Assembly (NCBI GenBank): GCA_019802505.1
Contig: JAFMOC010000072.1
Coordinates: forward strand, 1,881,001-1,945,000
Length of the DNA: 64,000 nt
Reading direction: 5' to 3'
Source of the DNA: Corydoras sp. C115
Lineage: Eukaryota; Chordata; Actinopteri; Siluriformes; Callichthyidae
In this document: positions 1 through 10,310 of the stretch, piece after piece
How the letters are laid out: the number at the start of each line of letters is the position of its first letter
How positions within the stretch are numbered: position 1 is the first letter of the stretch
Notes under the pieces: generated by a model
Database searches by the model: none
Told to the model about the DNA's origin: nothing
What the model saw: only the letters and a program-made list of their open reading frames with translations
Made by a program: the position numbers and the translations under genes

Positions 1-128
1 CAGACATATTTATGGGACATGTATAGAAATACAAAACAAATCGCATTCCGTATTTGTTCAGTACAGGACACAACATTTATTTGCCAAGTACGGGATGATT
101 CCATATTTTACGGGATGGGTGGCAACCT
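1..128 (-). mobile_element. Interspersed DNA-element end (hAT-like?), interrupted by a SINE
   Basis: The reverse complement begins with a GGTTGCCACC-type terminus and matches the starts of similar segments at 1158-1335 and 25405-25600. The terminus continues right of the inserted SINE at 491-500 (TGGCAACCCT). The family is guessed from the terminus only; no transposase is visible. Confidence 0.4.
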
Positions 129-492
129 GCGGCACGGTGGCTTAGTGGTCAGCATGTTCTCCTCTCAGCACTAGGGATTCCCGGTTCGAATCCCCATCTG
201 GGTGGAGTTTCCATGTTCTCCCCGTGTCTGCGTGGGTTTCCTCCAGGTTCTCCGGTTTCCTCCCACAGTCCAAAAACATGGATCAAGTCAATTGAGTCCT
301 CCAAATTGCCCCTTATAGAGTGTGTATGTGTGCGTGTCTGTGTGTGTGTGAGTGTGTGCCCAGCGATAGATTGGCGCCCTGTCCTGGGTGTACCTGCCCA
401 GCGCCCGAAACGTTCTCCCCTGGATGGACATCGGGAACCCCACCGCGACCCTAATATAGAGGATAAAGTGGAAGATAATGCATGAATGAATG
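129..492 (+). mobile_element. SINE-A copy, full length
   Basis: SINE-A is the dominant repeat of this window: a tRNA-like head with a Pol III A box (TGGCTTAGTGG) and B box (GGTTCGAATCC), a unique body of about 270 bp, and a GAATGAAT tail. This copy carries a longer TG tract in its body. It is flanked by TGGCAACC at 119-127 and 491-498, consistent with a target-site duplication inside the older element at the window start. Confidence 0.85.
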
Positions 493-685
493 GCAACCCT
501 AGTGGTGTCTGTAGTTATGCACACTTTGCTCTGGTCTTTTGTGGTGAAGCGGAAGTTGAACCAGAAGGCAAAGCTTTCAATTTACCCGTCATTCTATGTT
601 CCTACAGTCACCTATTGGCCACAAACACAATACAGGGTGGCCGCGCTTTTCCTTAGAGACAGGTTAAGGAACAGCAACTGTTCCT

Positions 686-1152
686 CCACATCGAGAGGAG
701 CTAGCTGATGTGGTTCAAGCATCTGGTCCATCTGGAAGCATCTGCTTCCTAAACGCCTTCCTGGTATGGTATTCCAGGCATGTTTAATCCGGGAAGACCC
801 AGGACAATATGGAGAGATGATGTCTCTCAGTTGACCTGGGAACGCCTCAGTGTACCTCCTGAAGGGCTCAAAGAGGAAGCTCAGGATAGAGATGTCTGGG
901 CTTCTATGCTTTATTGTTTGTCCAAGTGGATAGGAGCCAGCTGAGGTGGTTCAGGCACCTGGGTCAGAAGCTTCCAGGACCCTCACTGGTTTGGTGTTCC
1001 GGGCATGTTCAATCAGTGAAGACCCAGGACAAGATAAAGAGATTATATCTCGCAGTTGGTGTGGGAAGGCCTGGGTGTATCTTCTAAAGATCTGGAAGAG
1101 GTAGCTGCGGATAGGGATGTCTGGGCTTCTTTGCTTAGGTTACCTCCTCGCA
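686..1152 (+). mobile_element. RTE-type LINE 3' end, tandem dimer
   Basis: Two similar segments (about 686-915 and 935-1150) each run from a GGAGC(T/C)AGCTGA start through an AAGACCCAGGACAA core to a GATGTCTGGGCTTCT end. This resembles the C-terminal reverse-transcriptase end of RTE-like fish LINEs, a family I recognise from general knowledge. Frames are broken in both, so neither is functional. Confidence 0.55.
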
Positions 1153-1157
1153 ACCAG

Positions 1158-1335
1158 GGTTTCCACCCAGCCCGTAAAATATGAAATTGTCTAATATTTG
1201 GCAAATAAATGTTGACTCACATATTAGATCAGTACAGGATACGATTTGTTCCGTATTTCTGATGCCTGTCACACACATCAACACTGAATCAACACTAAAT
1301 GATCAAAAGCACCCCCCCCTTCCGGTTCGCTGAGT
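1158..1335 (+). mobile_element. Interspersed DNA-element end (same family as 1-128)
   Basis: Starts CAGGGTTTCCACCC and parallels the segment at 25405-25600 through a shared stretch ending in CACACACATCAACACTGAATC. No coding capacity. Family uncertain (hAT-like terminus). Confidence 0.45.
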
Positions 1336-1395
1336 CTCCCCTTAGAAGGCGCTGTAGCCAATTTTAAATAAGTTTCAATAATCCATTACATACAC

Positions 1396-1554
<159 letters not shown>

Positions 1555-1583
1555 AGTTTATTGTTCTTGCTTTACATACCCTA

Positions 1584-1835
1584 TAGATGGACTTTGTAGT
1601 TCTACAGTTACAATCTGTAGTACATCTGTTTCTTAACATACTTCATTAGTCCCCTTTACTCTGTTCTCTGATGATCCAAACCGATAGAGCAGGTATTATT
1701 AGGGTGGTGGATGACCAGCAGCACTGCTGTTTCTGATCCACTCGTAGCAGCACATCTCAGGCTAACACCACCACCATGTCAGTGTCACTGCAGTACTGAC
1801 ATACATCCACCACACTAATACCTTCTCTGTGGGTT
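1584..1835. mobile_element. MITE-like palindromic element, copy 1
   Basis: Begins with AGATGGACTTTGTAGTTCTAC and contains the TGTCAGTGTCACTGCAGTACTG and GTGGTGG motifs that also occur at 6900-7165, 36243-36565 and 61627-61835. The ends of the better copies are inverted repeats (ACAGATGGACTACAG). Noncoding, probably a nonautonomous DNA transposon. Confidence 0.55.
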
Positions 1836-2335
1836 TTATTATTGGACTTTTTTGGTTAGTAGCTACTAAATTAAATCTGCATTTTTCTCACAACATAGAA
1901 AAGATGATGCGTGCAATCGTACAGTAGCAAATATTCTACAGGCTGCCTCATCAGTTTGGGTTCCAGCTGGGTGCTGTGAATATTTCATCAAACTGAATCG
2001 GTGTTTGAAGCTGTCAACCACTGATTGGCATTAAAATACAAACCATTCAACAAACAACAAAACTGTCTTGACAACAAAAAACAAATGCCAGTCAAGTACG
2101 ATAATCTAATCTGATACTATGACTACAGCAGGGTATGACACTCTTAACCTTGTCTGATAAGTATTATGTAAATCGTCAGAGGTAGCTAAAAACAGGCACC
2201 TTAAATGTGATCTGACTGTGAGGAAGGAGAGAAAGAGGACAGAGGACATTTTGCAAACTGAAAACAAAACCAAGTGTTATTTCTGCTTTCTTCTGACATT
2301 AAGTTGACTTACTATATACGTAGACATGCATAGAT
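1836..2335. other. Unassigned srgap3 intron sequence
   Basis: AT-rich sequence without a coding segment, splice-site pair or repeat that I recognise. It lies in the intron downstream of the most 3' exon in the window. Confidence 0.6.
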
Positions 2336-2530
2336 AGTAGTGGTGTAACAGTAGACAAAAGTCAGAGTTGGGTTCACACCATGGTATGGAGCTCATGGTT
2401 CGGTATGGTGCAGGGTGGGGGAGGTTCTGGAGCATCAGATTATTTTATTATATATATATTTTTTTTATTGCACTTTTATTAAATGCTTAAAAGCAGGGTC
2501 CTCCACTGAAACATATGAAACATATATGCA
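2336..2530 (+). mobile_element. hAT-like DNA transposon fragment
   Basis: Carries a TAGTGGTGTAACAGTA start, a GGTTCGGTATGGT motif and a CAGGGTCCTCCACTGA block. The last recurs inverted at 28428-28560 next to TACTGAACCGTGAGG. This resembles the GGGTGTAACGGTAC-type elements common in fish. Degraded and noncoding. Confidence 0.4.
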
Positions 2531-2972
2531 GTATATGCATACACATACATCAACATATAAGCAGATCACTTTTCTCACTTTATTACAATCTACGTAATGC
2601 TTAAGTAGAGTTTGGACACTTCAAGTTAATTCCATTTTTAACAGACCAAACTTTTATGAGACCAAGCTTGCATTTGGCATGCTGTGCCCTTTAACAGTGA
2701 GAGAAAAGTTTTCAAATGGGAACTAGAACCTATGAGCCTCGTTATGAACATATGCTATAATATTTGGAAAATGTCCACTATGCTACCTGAGTATGTGAAA
2801 TCACCTCACTAATAGTGTTCAGAAACTATTTCTGGAAATGGTGAATTAGCTAAACTAAATAGAATAAGACTGAAAAGTCTATACACGTTTTTTGTTATAG
2901 ATCTTTAATTTTGATTAACTGCATAAATAGCACCTAATGGTGAATTTCTTTAGTTTGCATTTGTTCACTACT

Positions 2973-3318
2973 CATTCATTCATTATCTCCCGCTTAATCC
3001 TCTATTAGGGTCGCGGTGGGGTTCCCCATGCCCATCCAGGGGAGAACGTCTCGGGCGCTGGGCAGACAGACCCAGGACAGGACGCCAATCCATCGCTGGG
3101 CACACACCCACCCACACAGACACACTCTATATGGGGCAATTTTGAGAATTCAATTGACTTGATCCATGTTTTTGGACTGTGGGAGGAAACCGGAGAACCC
3201 GGAGGAAATCCACGCAGACACGGGGAGAACATGGAAACTCCACCCAGATAGGGATTTGAACCGGGAATCCCTAGCGCTGAGAGGCGAACGTGCTAACCAC
3301 TAAGCCACCGTGCCGCCC
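2973..3318 (-). mobile_element. SINE-A copy, full length
   Basis: Minus-oriented copy from its GAATGAAT tail (left) to its GGCGGCACGG head (right). It has a 12-bp target-site duplication, TTGTTCACTACT, at 2961-2972 and 3319-3330, so the insertion is fairly recent. Confidence 0.93.
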
Positions 3319-3394
3319 TTGTTCACTACTGATTGCCTATTTATTCTTTAAATGTAGTGGCTGTAAAAATCAAAAGGCGGATATCATTAGCATT

Positions 3395-3545
3395 TTACAG
3401 AACGCCGCTTTTTTTTACATTGTTAACAAAACACCGCTTTTTACATCGTTCACTATAATTAAGAAGCGTCCTGTTTGCAAGAACACCACTTTTTATGGTG
3501 CTGTGTTCACCAAAGCGCCACTTTTTTGCGCCGTTTGTTAAACAA
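3395..3545. repeat. Degenerate short motif repeated four times
   Basis: A motif of the form (A/G)C(G/A)CC(G/A)CTTTTT recurs near 3402, 3430, 3482 and 3515, each next to GTT-AC or TTCAC sequences. It resembles a decayed tandem duplication. No gene product is supported. Confidence 0.45.
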
Positions 3546-3574
3546 AACACTTTTAAAGCAGGCAAATTGTGACC

Positions 3575-4034
3575 AACATGGCTTTCCATACTGTTCCTTT
3601 GCTGCTGTCAATCACAGGAACCCAAACTTCTTCCACATGGTTGATTTGAAGCAGTGTGTCATTTGCTAAACGGAGCTACACTTAGCATGTGCAACTCGGC
3701 TGAGGCGTAGAGTTTTTATTTCCGCTCCACTGTATTCTGCATGGGAAAACGAGGACAGAACCGTGAGTACCGTCCAATATATGGCATACAGATATACTGT
3801 ATATTAGGGGTGTATCGGTACATGTATTCACACTGAACCGTTCGATATGGGGCACACGGTTTAGTACAGCACAGGCATCCTATAGGAACATGCGAAAACC
3901 CAAGAAACATAAGGTGGAACTTCATAAGGTGAATGTTCACAGGTGAGTTGTACTTGCGAATGGCACCTCGGCGGAACATAGAGGCTTTTAAATCAACCGT
4001 GTGAGAAGATTTTGGGTTGAACAGCATTGTTTAC
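3575..4034. mobile_element. hAT-like transposon debris
   Basis: The segment 3575-3665 is an inverted fragment, and 3805-4034 a direct fragment, of a repeat better preserved at 19500-19900 and 26360-26745. Shared landmarks are CTATAGGAAC-TGCGAA, GTGTG(G/A)GA(G/A)GATTTTGG and an AGCAGCACTG block. A GGGTGTATCGGTAC terminus begins at about 3809. Noncoding. Confidence 0.4.
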
Positions 4035-4212
4035 AGCAGCACTGCAGTCCGGGTGGTAGATTGAACACAGACAGCTCTCCATTCATGGCTCTCCTGGAGC
4101 ACTTTTGGAACAATTACTGGATGGAACCTGGATTTCTATTGGACTGGCCGTACTGCAGGAGGCCCTCAATGGACTTATATAGGTTTCCAATTGTTGAATA
4201 CGAACACAAAAA
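4035..4212 (+). mobile_element. CR1/L2-type LINE 3'UTR fragment
   Basis: Matches in order the noncoding 3' region of the LINE copies at 15775-16262 and 34012-34320: a TCCTGGAG block, ATTACTGGATG-AACCTGGATTT, TGCAGGA and CTCAATGGACTTA. No reverse-transcriptase frame here. Confidence 0.55.
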
Positions 4213-4315
4213 GATTCATTTACTCACTATATTGGCAGATAATTTTACTTGATTCACATACATTTCTTCTTGATTTGTGTGTTCTTAGTTTTTGAAATGT
4301 ATTTTTTGTCCTCAC

Positions 4316-4501
4316 CTTTTCCTTCATCTTCTCTATCTTCCTGACTGAGCTGGGTCGTTGTGAACGCTCCTCGTGTCTCAGCAGGTTGACGTTCAGGTCT
4401 CCAGACTTGCTGTACTGCTTCTCCTCCTGTTTCTCAGCGTCTTTCAGCTTGCTTTCAGCGCTGATGCTCTCTGTGTGGTACATATGGTATGTTTTCATCA
4501 C
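4316..4501 (-). CDS. srgap3: srgap3 coding exon (F-BAR domain, third exon in the window)
   Basis: This exon of 186 bases (62 codons, phase 0 at both ends) encodes part of the F-BAR helical bundle of SLIT-ROBO Rho GTPase-activating protein 3. The F-BAR domain dimerises and bends membranes; the full protein also has RhoGAP and SH3 domains outside this window. The peptide starts VMKTYHMYHTESISAESKLK, continues through AEKQEEKQ and SGDLNVNLLRHEER, and ends SSVRKIEKMKEK. That order is the srGAP signature. The LLRHEE segment fits SRGAP3 better than my recollection of SRGAP1 or SRGAP2. The acceptor (CCCTTTAG) lies at 4502-4503 and the donor (GTGAGG) begins at 4315. By memory of the human protein it covers roughly residues 163-224. 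The paralogue call is family knowledge, not an alignment. Confidence 0.9.
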
Positions 4502-4617
4502 CTAAAGGGGACAGGCAAAAAGGAAAAATTACTAAAATATACCGTATATACATACACATACATACGGTATACATATACATATACAGTATACAGTATATAT
4601 ATATATATATATATATA

Positions 4618-6241
4618 CAGTGGGTTGCAAAAGTATTCATACCCCTTGAACTTTTCCATATTTTGTCACATTACAACCACAAACATAAATATATTTCACT
4701 GGAATTTAATGTGAAAGACCAACACAAAGTGGTATACAATTGTGAAGTGGAAGGAAAATTATACATGAATCAACATTTTTTTTTTTACAAATAAAAAACT
4801 GAAAAGTGCGACGTGCAAAAGTATTCAGCCCCCCTGAGTCAATACTTTTGTGGAGCCACCTTTTTGCTGCAATTACAGCTGCAAGTCTTTTAGGGTATGT
4901 CTCCACCAGCTTTGCACATCTAGTGACTGAAATTCTTGCCCATTCCTCCTTGCAAAAACAGCTCAAGCTCAGTCAGATTGGATGGAGAGCGTTTTGTGAA
5001 CAGCAGTTTTGAGATCTTGCCACAAATTCTCAATTGGGTTTAGGTCTGGACTTTGACTGGGCCATTCTAACACATGAATATTCTTTTTTTTAAACCACTC
5101 CATTGTAGCTCTGGCTTTATGTTTAGGGTCGTTGTCCTGCTGGAAGGTGAACCTCCGCCCCAGTCTCAAATCTTTTGCTGACTCCAACAGGTTTTCTTCC
5201 AAGATTGCTCTGTATTTGGCTCCATCCATCTTCCCATCAACTTTGACCAACTTCCCGGTCCCTGCTGAAGAGAAGCACCCCCAGAGCATGATGCTGCCAC
5301 CACCATATTTGACAGTGGGGATGGTGTTTTTCAGAGTGATGTGCAGTGTTATTTCTCCGCCACACATAGCGTTTTGCATTGTGGCCAAAAAGTTCAATTT
5401 TGGTCTCGTCTGACCAAAGCACCTTCTTCCACATGTTTGCTGTGTCCTCAACATGGCTTCTGGCAAACTGCAAACGGGACTTCTTGTTGTTTTCTTTTAA
5501 CAATGGCTTTCTCCTTGCCACTCTTCCATAAAGACCACATTTGTGTAGTGCACGACTAATTGTTGTCCTGTGGACAGTTTCCCCCACCTGAGCTGTGGCT
5601 CTCTGCATTTCATCCAGAGTCACCATGGGCCTCTTGGCTGCCTCTCTGATCAGTGATCTCCTTGTTCGGCCTGTAAGTTTAGGTGGACGGCCTTGTCTTG
5701 GCAGGTTTACTGTGGTGCCATACTCTTTCCATTTCCGGATGATGGATTGAACAGTGCTCCGTGAGATGTTCAAAGCTTTGGAAATCTTTTTTTATATAAC
5801 CTAAGCCTGCTTTAAACTTCTCCAAAAAAACCATATTCCTAACCTGTCTGGTGTGTTCTTTGGACTTCATGATGCTGTTTGCTCCCCAATATTCTCTTAA
5901 CCAACATCTGAGGCCGTCACGGAGCAGCTGTATTTGTACTGAGATTAGATTACACACAGGTGGACCCTTTTGAGTCATTAGCACTCATCAGGCAACTTCT
6001 GAATGCAATTGGTTGCACTCAGGGAAAAGGGGGCTGAATACTTTTGCACGTCGCACTTTTCAGTTTTTTATTTGTAAAAAAAATGTTGATTCATGTATAA
6101 TTTTCCTTCCACTTCACAATTGTATACCACTTTGTGTTGGTCTTTCACATTAAATTCCAGTGAAATATATTTATGTTTGTGGTTGTAATGTGACAAAATA
6201 TGGAAAAGTTCAAGGGGTATGAATACTTTTGCAACCCACTG
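4618..6241 (-). mobile_element. Complete Tc1/mariner element, structurally intact but coding-dead
   Basis: The element is 1,624 bp and flanked by TA dinucleotides (4616-4617 and 6242-6243), the Tc1 target site. It lies inside a longer TA microsatellite. The ends are long inverted repeats: CAGTGGGTTGCAAAAGTATT at the left has its complement at the right end. An inner pair, GTGCGACGTGCAAAAGTATT near 4806 and its complement near 6050, gives the IR/DR arrangement typical of Tc1 elements. The inverted repeats span about 4618-4835 and 6028-6241. Confidence 0.95.
4835..5871 (-). pseudogene. Tc1-like transposase, broken by frameshifts
   Basis: A DDE transposase of the Tc1 family, normally about 340 residues, that cuts and pastes its element at TA sites. 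The minus-strand reading starts near 5871 (MKSKEHTRQVR). After a frame change near 5760 come an N-terminal helix-turn-helix (NISRSTVQSIIRKW) and a GRPPKL hook-type motif. The first catalytic aspartate lies in LWSDETK. After a second change near 5380 come the second aspartate (FQQDNDPKHKA) and the glutamate (SPDLNPIENLW). Further frame changes occur near 4970 and in the A-run near 4866, just before the C-terminus. The catalytic triad is present but the frame is disrupted at least four times, so no active enzyme is expected. Confidence 0.93.
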
Positions 6242-6273
6242 TATATATATATATATATATATATAAATATATA

Positions 6274-6620
6274 GGCGGCACGGTGGCTTAGTGGTTAGCA
6301 CGTTCGCCTCTCAGCGCTAGGGATTCCCGGTTCAAATCCCCATCTGGGTGGAGTTTCCATGTTCTCCCCGTGTCTGCGTAGGTTTCCTCCGGGTTCTCCG
6401 GTTTCCTCCCACAGTCCAAAAACATGGATCAAGTCAATTGAATTCTCCAAATTGCCCCATATAGAGTGTGTCTGTGTGAGTGAGTGTGTGCCCAGAGATG
6501 GGCGCCCCGTCCTGGGTCTATCTGCCCAGCGCCCGAGATGTTCTCCCCTGGATGGGCATGGGGAACCCCACCGCGACCCTAATAGAGGATAAAGCGGGAG
6601 ATAATGAATAAATGAATGAA
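6274..6620 (+). mobile_element. SINE-A copy, full length
   Basis: The head starts directly after the TA repeat that follows the Tc1 element, and the tail runs into another short TA repeat at about 6620-6637. A 5-base deletion near 6495 removes part of the AGCGATGGATTGG body. The target-site duplication cannot be judged inside TA repeats. Confidence 0.9.
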
Positions 6621-6899
6621 TATATATATATATATAAATCAAGTCAAGTGTTGCAATATGAGACTGTATTATCCAAAGGATACATTATCTAAATTTTAAA
6701 AGTTTTAAAAGGAATATTGTGATACACTTCTGCAAACAGATGTGCTTCATAAATTACAGTATATTTAAAAAGTACTTGACTCACTGTTAAATAAATGTTT
6801 AAGTACATTTACACTCTTGTGTTTTTAGAGAGAGTGTCAATTCCTTTAGGAAATGGAACTGTTTGATTAACTGTCTACCATCGAACATTAAAACAAAAT
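6621..6899. other. Unassigned intron sequence
   Basis: AT-rich sequence with no repeat or gene that I recognise, apart from the short TA run at its start. Confidence 0.5.
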
Positions 6900-7165
6900 G
6901 TGTGCTTACTATTGTTTATTGTCAGTTCTGCAGTTACACTGGTGCGATTGGGGGGGGGGGGAGGTTAGTGTAGCAGTGCTGCTTTAGTTTAATTTAAACA
7001 CCTAAGTGACAATACTGGGATAGGAATAATGCACAGACCAAACAATACATGCTCTGTGGTGGTAATATTGATGTCCTGACCATTAGTGAACAGTATGTTC
7101 ACAAACAGATGGTCAGTCTGTAATTGTAAAGCTACAAAGTCCATCTTTACGGTAAGTGGAAACAC
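6900..7165. mobile_element. MITE-like palindromic element, copy 2
   Basis: Shares AGCAGTGCTGC, TTTAAACACCT and GTGACAATACTGGGATAGGAATAAT with the copy at 36243-36565. It ends in AAACAGATGGTCAGTCTGTAATTGTAAAGCTAC-type sequence, the inverted-repeat arm of the family. A G-run at 6951-6961 interrupts it. Noncoding. Confidence 0.55.
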
Positions 7166-7644
7166 GGACAATAAGTGAATCGATGAGGAGGCGTGTCCAA
7201 ACTGACTATATCATGACCATTAAAGTTTTATTGATTACTTAACACTCAAATAATAATACTAATGCATTTTTCCAGGATGGAAAGGTATTTAAGAGAATCA
7301 CATGTCATTTTCTTAACCAGATTTCCAATTTTCTTTCTCTTTAAGAAGTCCGCCTTTTTATTTTTAGCACAACATTCAACTCTAGCAAGTTTTAAATTAA
7401 TAACAATACAATGTATTCCTCCTGATCAATCCTCCATGTCACACTCTCGGCAGGTTCATAATGTTATTGTTAGTCTCTGACAACATTACAAGGACAGTTA
7501 CAAACACAGACATGTACACTACGACAACGGCTACTTAACAAAACCAAAGAGAGGTTTATGAGTGACTGTCGAATGGCCCTGTACTTGTACTCTGCACAAT
7601 GACAATGAAGTTGAATCTAATCTAATCTAATTAGATCCATCTGT
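7166..7644. other. Unassigned intron sequence with a LINE-like tail
   Basis: Mostly unrecognised. Near 7598-7633 there is CACAATGACAATGAAGTTGAAT followed by ATCTA repeats, which resembles the 3' tail of a non-LTR retrotransposon. No body of the element is recognisable. Confidence 0.4.
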
Positions 7645-7919
7645 GACTCCTTATCTAGGGTTGTGTGGGCGGGTTCTCCATGCCCATCCAGAAAAGAACA
7701 TTTCGGGCGTTGGGCAGATTCACTCAGGACAGGGTGCCAATCTATCACTAGGAGCGCACACACACAGTCTATTCAGCATGAATTCATGTTTTTGTTTTTT
7801 GGAAAACCCAGTGGAAACCCACACGGACACAGGAAAAACATGGAATCTCCACCCAGATCAGGATTCAAACCTGGATCCCCAGAGCTATGGGGCAAACGCT
7901 CTTACCTCTATGCCGCCCA
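7645..7919 (-). mobile_element. SINE-A copy, old and diverged
   Basis: Retains CCATGCCCATCCAG, TCGGGCGTTGGGCAGAT, the CACCCAGAT block and a GCCGCCC head end, with many substitutions and internal deletions. The A and B boxes are damaged. Confidence 0.75.
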
Positions 7920-9343
7920 GAATGAGTAAACTATTTCAATCATTAGTTGACCATTATTGAGGTAAAATACAGTTGGACATTTAAAACGACATAAGTATCT
8001 ATTAAAGTTATATCATTCATTTTAAATTCCATGCTTTTGACAATTTCCACAGACATTCCTGTAGTCCTTTTGACCTGAAGTGTACGTGTAGCCTATAAAG
8101 GCAACACTGGTAAACAATCATCTGCAAATAAAGCATTTGTAATCAAGGGAAACTAAATTAAACTGTAAATAATTTAGGAGGGCTCCACCGTTCGCAGAGC
8201 ATTCCAATTCTGCAGGAGCATCATATTGCACCATTTAACTGGATATCCCCTTTGCAGCAGAGTAAGCAGCGAAGAACAAATAAAAGCTCTCCGCTCTGTC
8301 ATCACACCACTCATTCAGACTGAAAATAGCTCATGCCTTGTCCTCATGAGGCAAGAAGCAGCATTAGAGGCAGACACAGTTTGCCATGAAGTGGAGCATA
8401 TCTTCTAAGGAGCTTCACCCCTCCAGGGCAGAACAGTTCCCAGTTAGAGAAAATCGGTGAGTCTGTGTGGGTTTCACGGACTACTGCTGCTTTCTAAAGC
8501 CTGAAAACTAGGAAAACCGAGCAAGTTCTACTCACCCTTACACAGAAGACACAAGATTGTGATGCTGACCATATTTCTAATTTGGCTGGGATATTTTAGG
8601 TCATGTCTTTCAGCGTCCAGGGAGACCAAAGGGAAAACCAACATGTAATCAACCTACAAGCAGGAGAGGAATTGGGACGTGCACAGAGCCCCTGTATGCA
8701 GTCAGATGGCATCGGGACCAGTGTGTTCATGGTGAGAGTTGGTATGGCATGGGGAGGCAGATTCAAAGAACCCTTGCACACCTGGTTCCTATGGTCATAG
8801 CACGTATCACTCCTGAATGCCAAATCAAAAGATATTTTCAAAACACAGGGCTGTAAGCTAAAGATGTTCTGAGGTGAGGACATGTTTCGAGGTGAGGGCA
8901 TCATGGCGCCGATAAAAATAAAATCTGGCATGCAACACAGTGTAGACCTTTTCTTTTCTGCCTGACATTGATGCATGGTGTAGTAACCAGACATTATTTT
9001 ATATTTATCATAGATATGAAAGGTGGGGTAGATGATGCCCTCAGTTACTTGATTGATCTCACTATATTGGGCTAGTACCTCCTTACAAAAACATGGGGGT
9101 AAAACCTCTGAGGGATGGTAAAAATAAGCTGTGTGGTCACTTAAGAGCACAAGATCCTTTTATTTTGCCCAGTTTATGATTGCACACCGTTCCACAAACT
9201 CCATGCCTGCCGGAAAAGTCCATTTTCCTTTCCATGAGGGGTACATTTGTATCTGTTCGGGATTAGGGATGAGACAATTAATAGTTTTTGCAATTAATTG
9301 TGATTTAATATGTGACAATAATTAATCGTAAGAGCACATCAAT
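7920..9343. other. Mostly unique intron sequence
   Basis: No recognised repeat over most of this stretch. A short AATTAATTGTGATTTAATATGTGAC-type block near 9285-9325 resembles hAT element termini (weak). An open frame at 8596-9150 is described separately. Confidence 0.5.
8596..9150 (-). other. Unidentified 184-codon open frame in an intron
   Basis: The longest minus-strand open frame outside recognised repeats. Its translation (MLLSDHTAYFYHPSEVLPPC at the start) shows no domain, signal peptide or motif that I recognise, and the frame is closed by a stop just upstream. It lies on the srgap3 sense strand but has no convincing splice sites at its edges. A chance frame or remnant of an old element is more likely than a gene. 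Confidence 0.2.
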
Positions 9344-9677
9344 ATTCATTCATCCATTTAATCCTCTATTAGTGTCACGGGAGGAGATCCCCAAGCCAAT
9401 CCAGGGGAGAATGTTTCGGGCGCTTGGCAGATACACCCAGGACAGGGTACCAATCTATTGCTGCGCACACTCACACAAACACACTCTACGTATATGGGGC
9501 AATTTGGAGCATTCAATTTATCTTGAATTCATGTTTTTGAACCCAGAGGAAACCGGAGAACCCAGAGGAAAGCTAAATGGGCACGGGGAGAACATGGAGA
9601 CCCCACCCAGATTGGGATTCAATCCTGAATTCCCAGCGCTGAGAGGTGGACATGCTAACCACTAAGCCATGTGCCGC
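9344..9677 (-). mobile_element. SINE-A copy, diverged
   Basis: Tail (CATTCATCC) at the left and head (CATGTGCCGCA) at the right, with the CACGGGGAGAACATGGA and CAGCGCTGAGAGG landmarks. Several deletions; no clear target-site duplication. Confidence 0.85.
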
Positions 9678-9715
9678 ATTATGATAATATCCATGCGTAA
9701 AACATGCATATTAGA

Positions 9716-9945
9716 GTGAGGGTGAGGTAGCAAGGGTGCAAATCCCAGGTCCATTGACGTTACCAAAAGGGGTCCTTGAGCAAGACCCTTAACCCTCATT
9801 GCTCATGAGGTGTTGTACCAACACCCCAATTGTGTTTTGACCCCAAACGAGTTGGAAAAACTTTTGATAAAGAAAAAAAAAAAGGTTTAAAAAGTCGCTT
9901 TTGATAAAAGTGTCTGCTAAAAGACCAAATGTAAATGTAACATTA
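9716..9945 (+). mobile_element. SINE-C copy (LINE-tailed SINE)
   Basis: SINE-C contains the block GTCCTTGAGCAAGACCCTTAA and CCTCATTGCTC. It ends in a GATAAAAGTGTCTGCTAAA-GACCAAATGTAAATG tail shared with the L2-type LINE at 62056-63211, which suggests it borrowed that LINE's machinery. Similar copies are at 24247-24480, 41395-41545 and 44125-44270. Confidence 0.65.
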
Positions 9946-9959
9946 TGCTGTGGGGCAAG

Positions 9960-10310
9960 AATCACTTTACTTCATGCCTCTAAAGAGATCTTATGAGTTT
10001 TTATAAACAGTTATTAACAAAAAGTCATTTTTAGAAAAATAGTTTTTTTAAACACAAACATTATAAGGTTTAATGTTGACGAACAGTTAAAATTTACAAT
10101 TTATAATGCATTATGCCACTTTGTGTTATAAAGCTTTATGGCATGTTCTTATAGTACTTTATGAGTGTTTTTATGTACAAATATAGACATTAACAAAGGC
10201 TTATGACAAGTATTATAAAGCATTATGATTACTTTATAAAGCTTTATATATGTTAATGCATTATGAATATCAGATTTAAGGTGAAGTGTAAGCTTGTAAC
10301 ACTTTAAATG
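9960..10310. repeat. AT-rich region with repeated TTATAAAGC(A/T)TTATG motifs
   Basis: Motifs such as TTATAAAGCTTTATG, TTATAAAGCATTATG and AATGCATTATG recur at least five times in both orientations and can form short hairpins. It resembles a known style of teleost MITE, but ends were not defined. Confidence 0.45.

Noticed and set aside
129..200. Counting SINE-A heads as tRNA genes
   Set aside because: The heads keep Pol III boxes but lack a paired acceptor stem and are joined to a repeat body in all complete copies.
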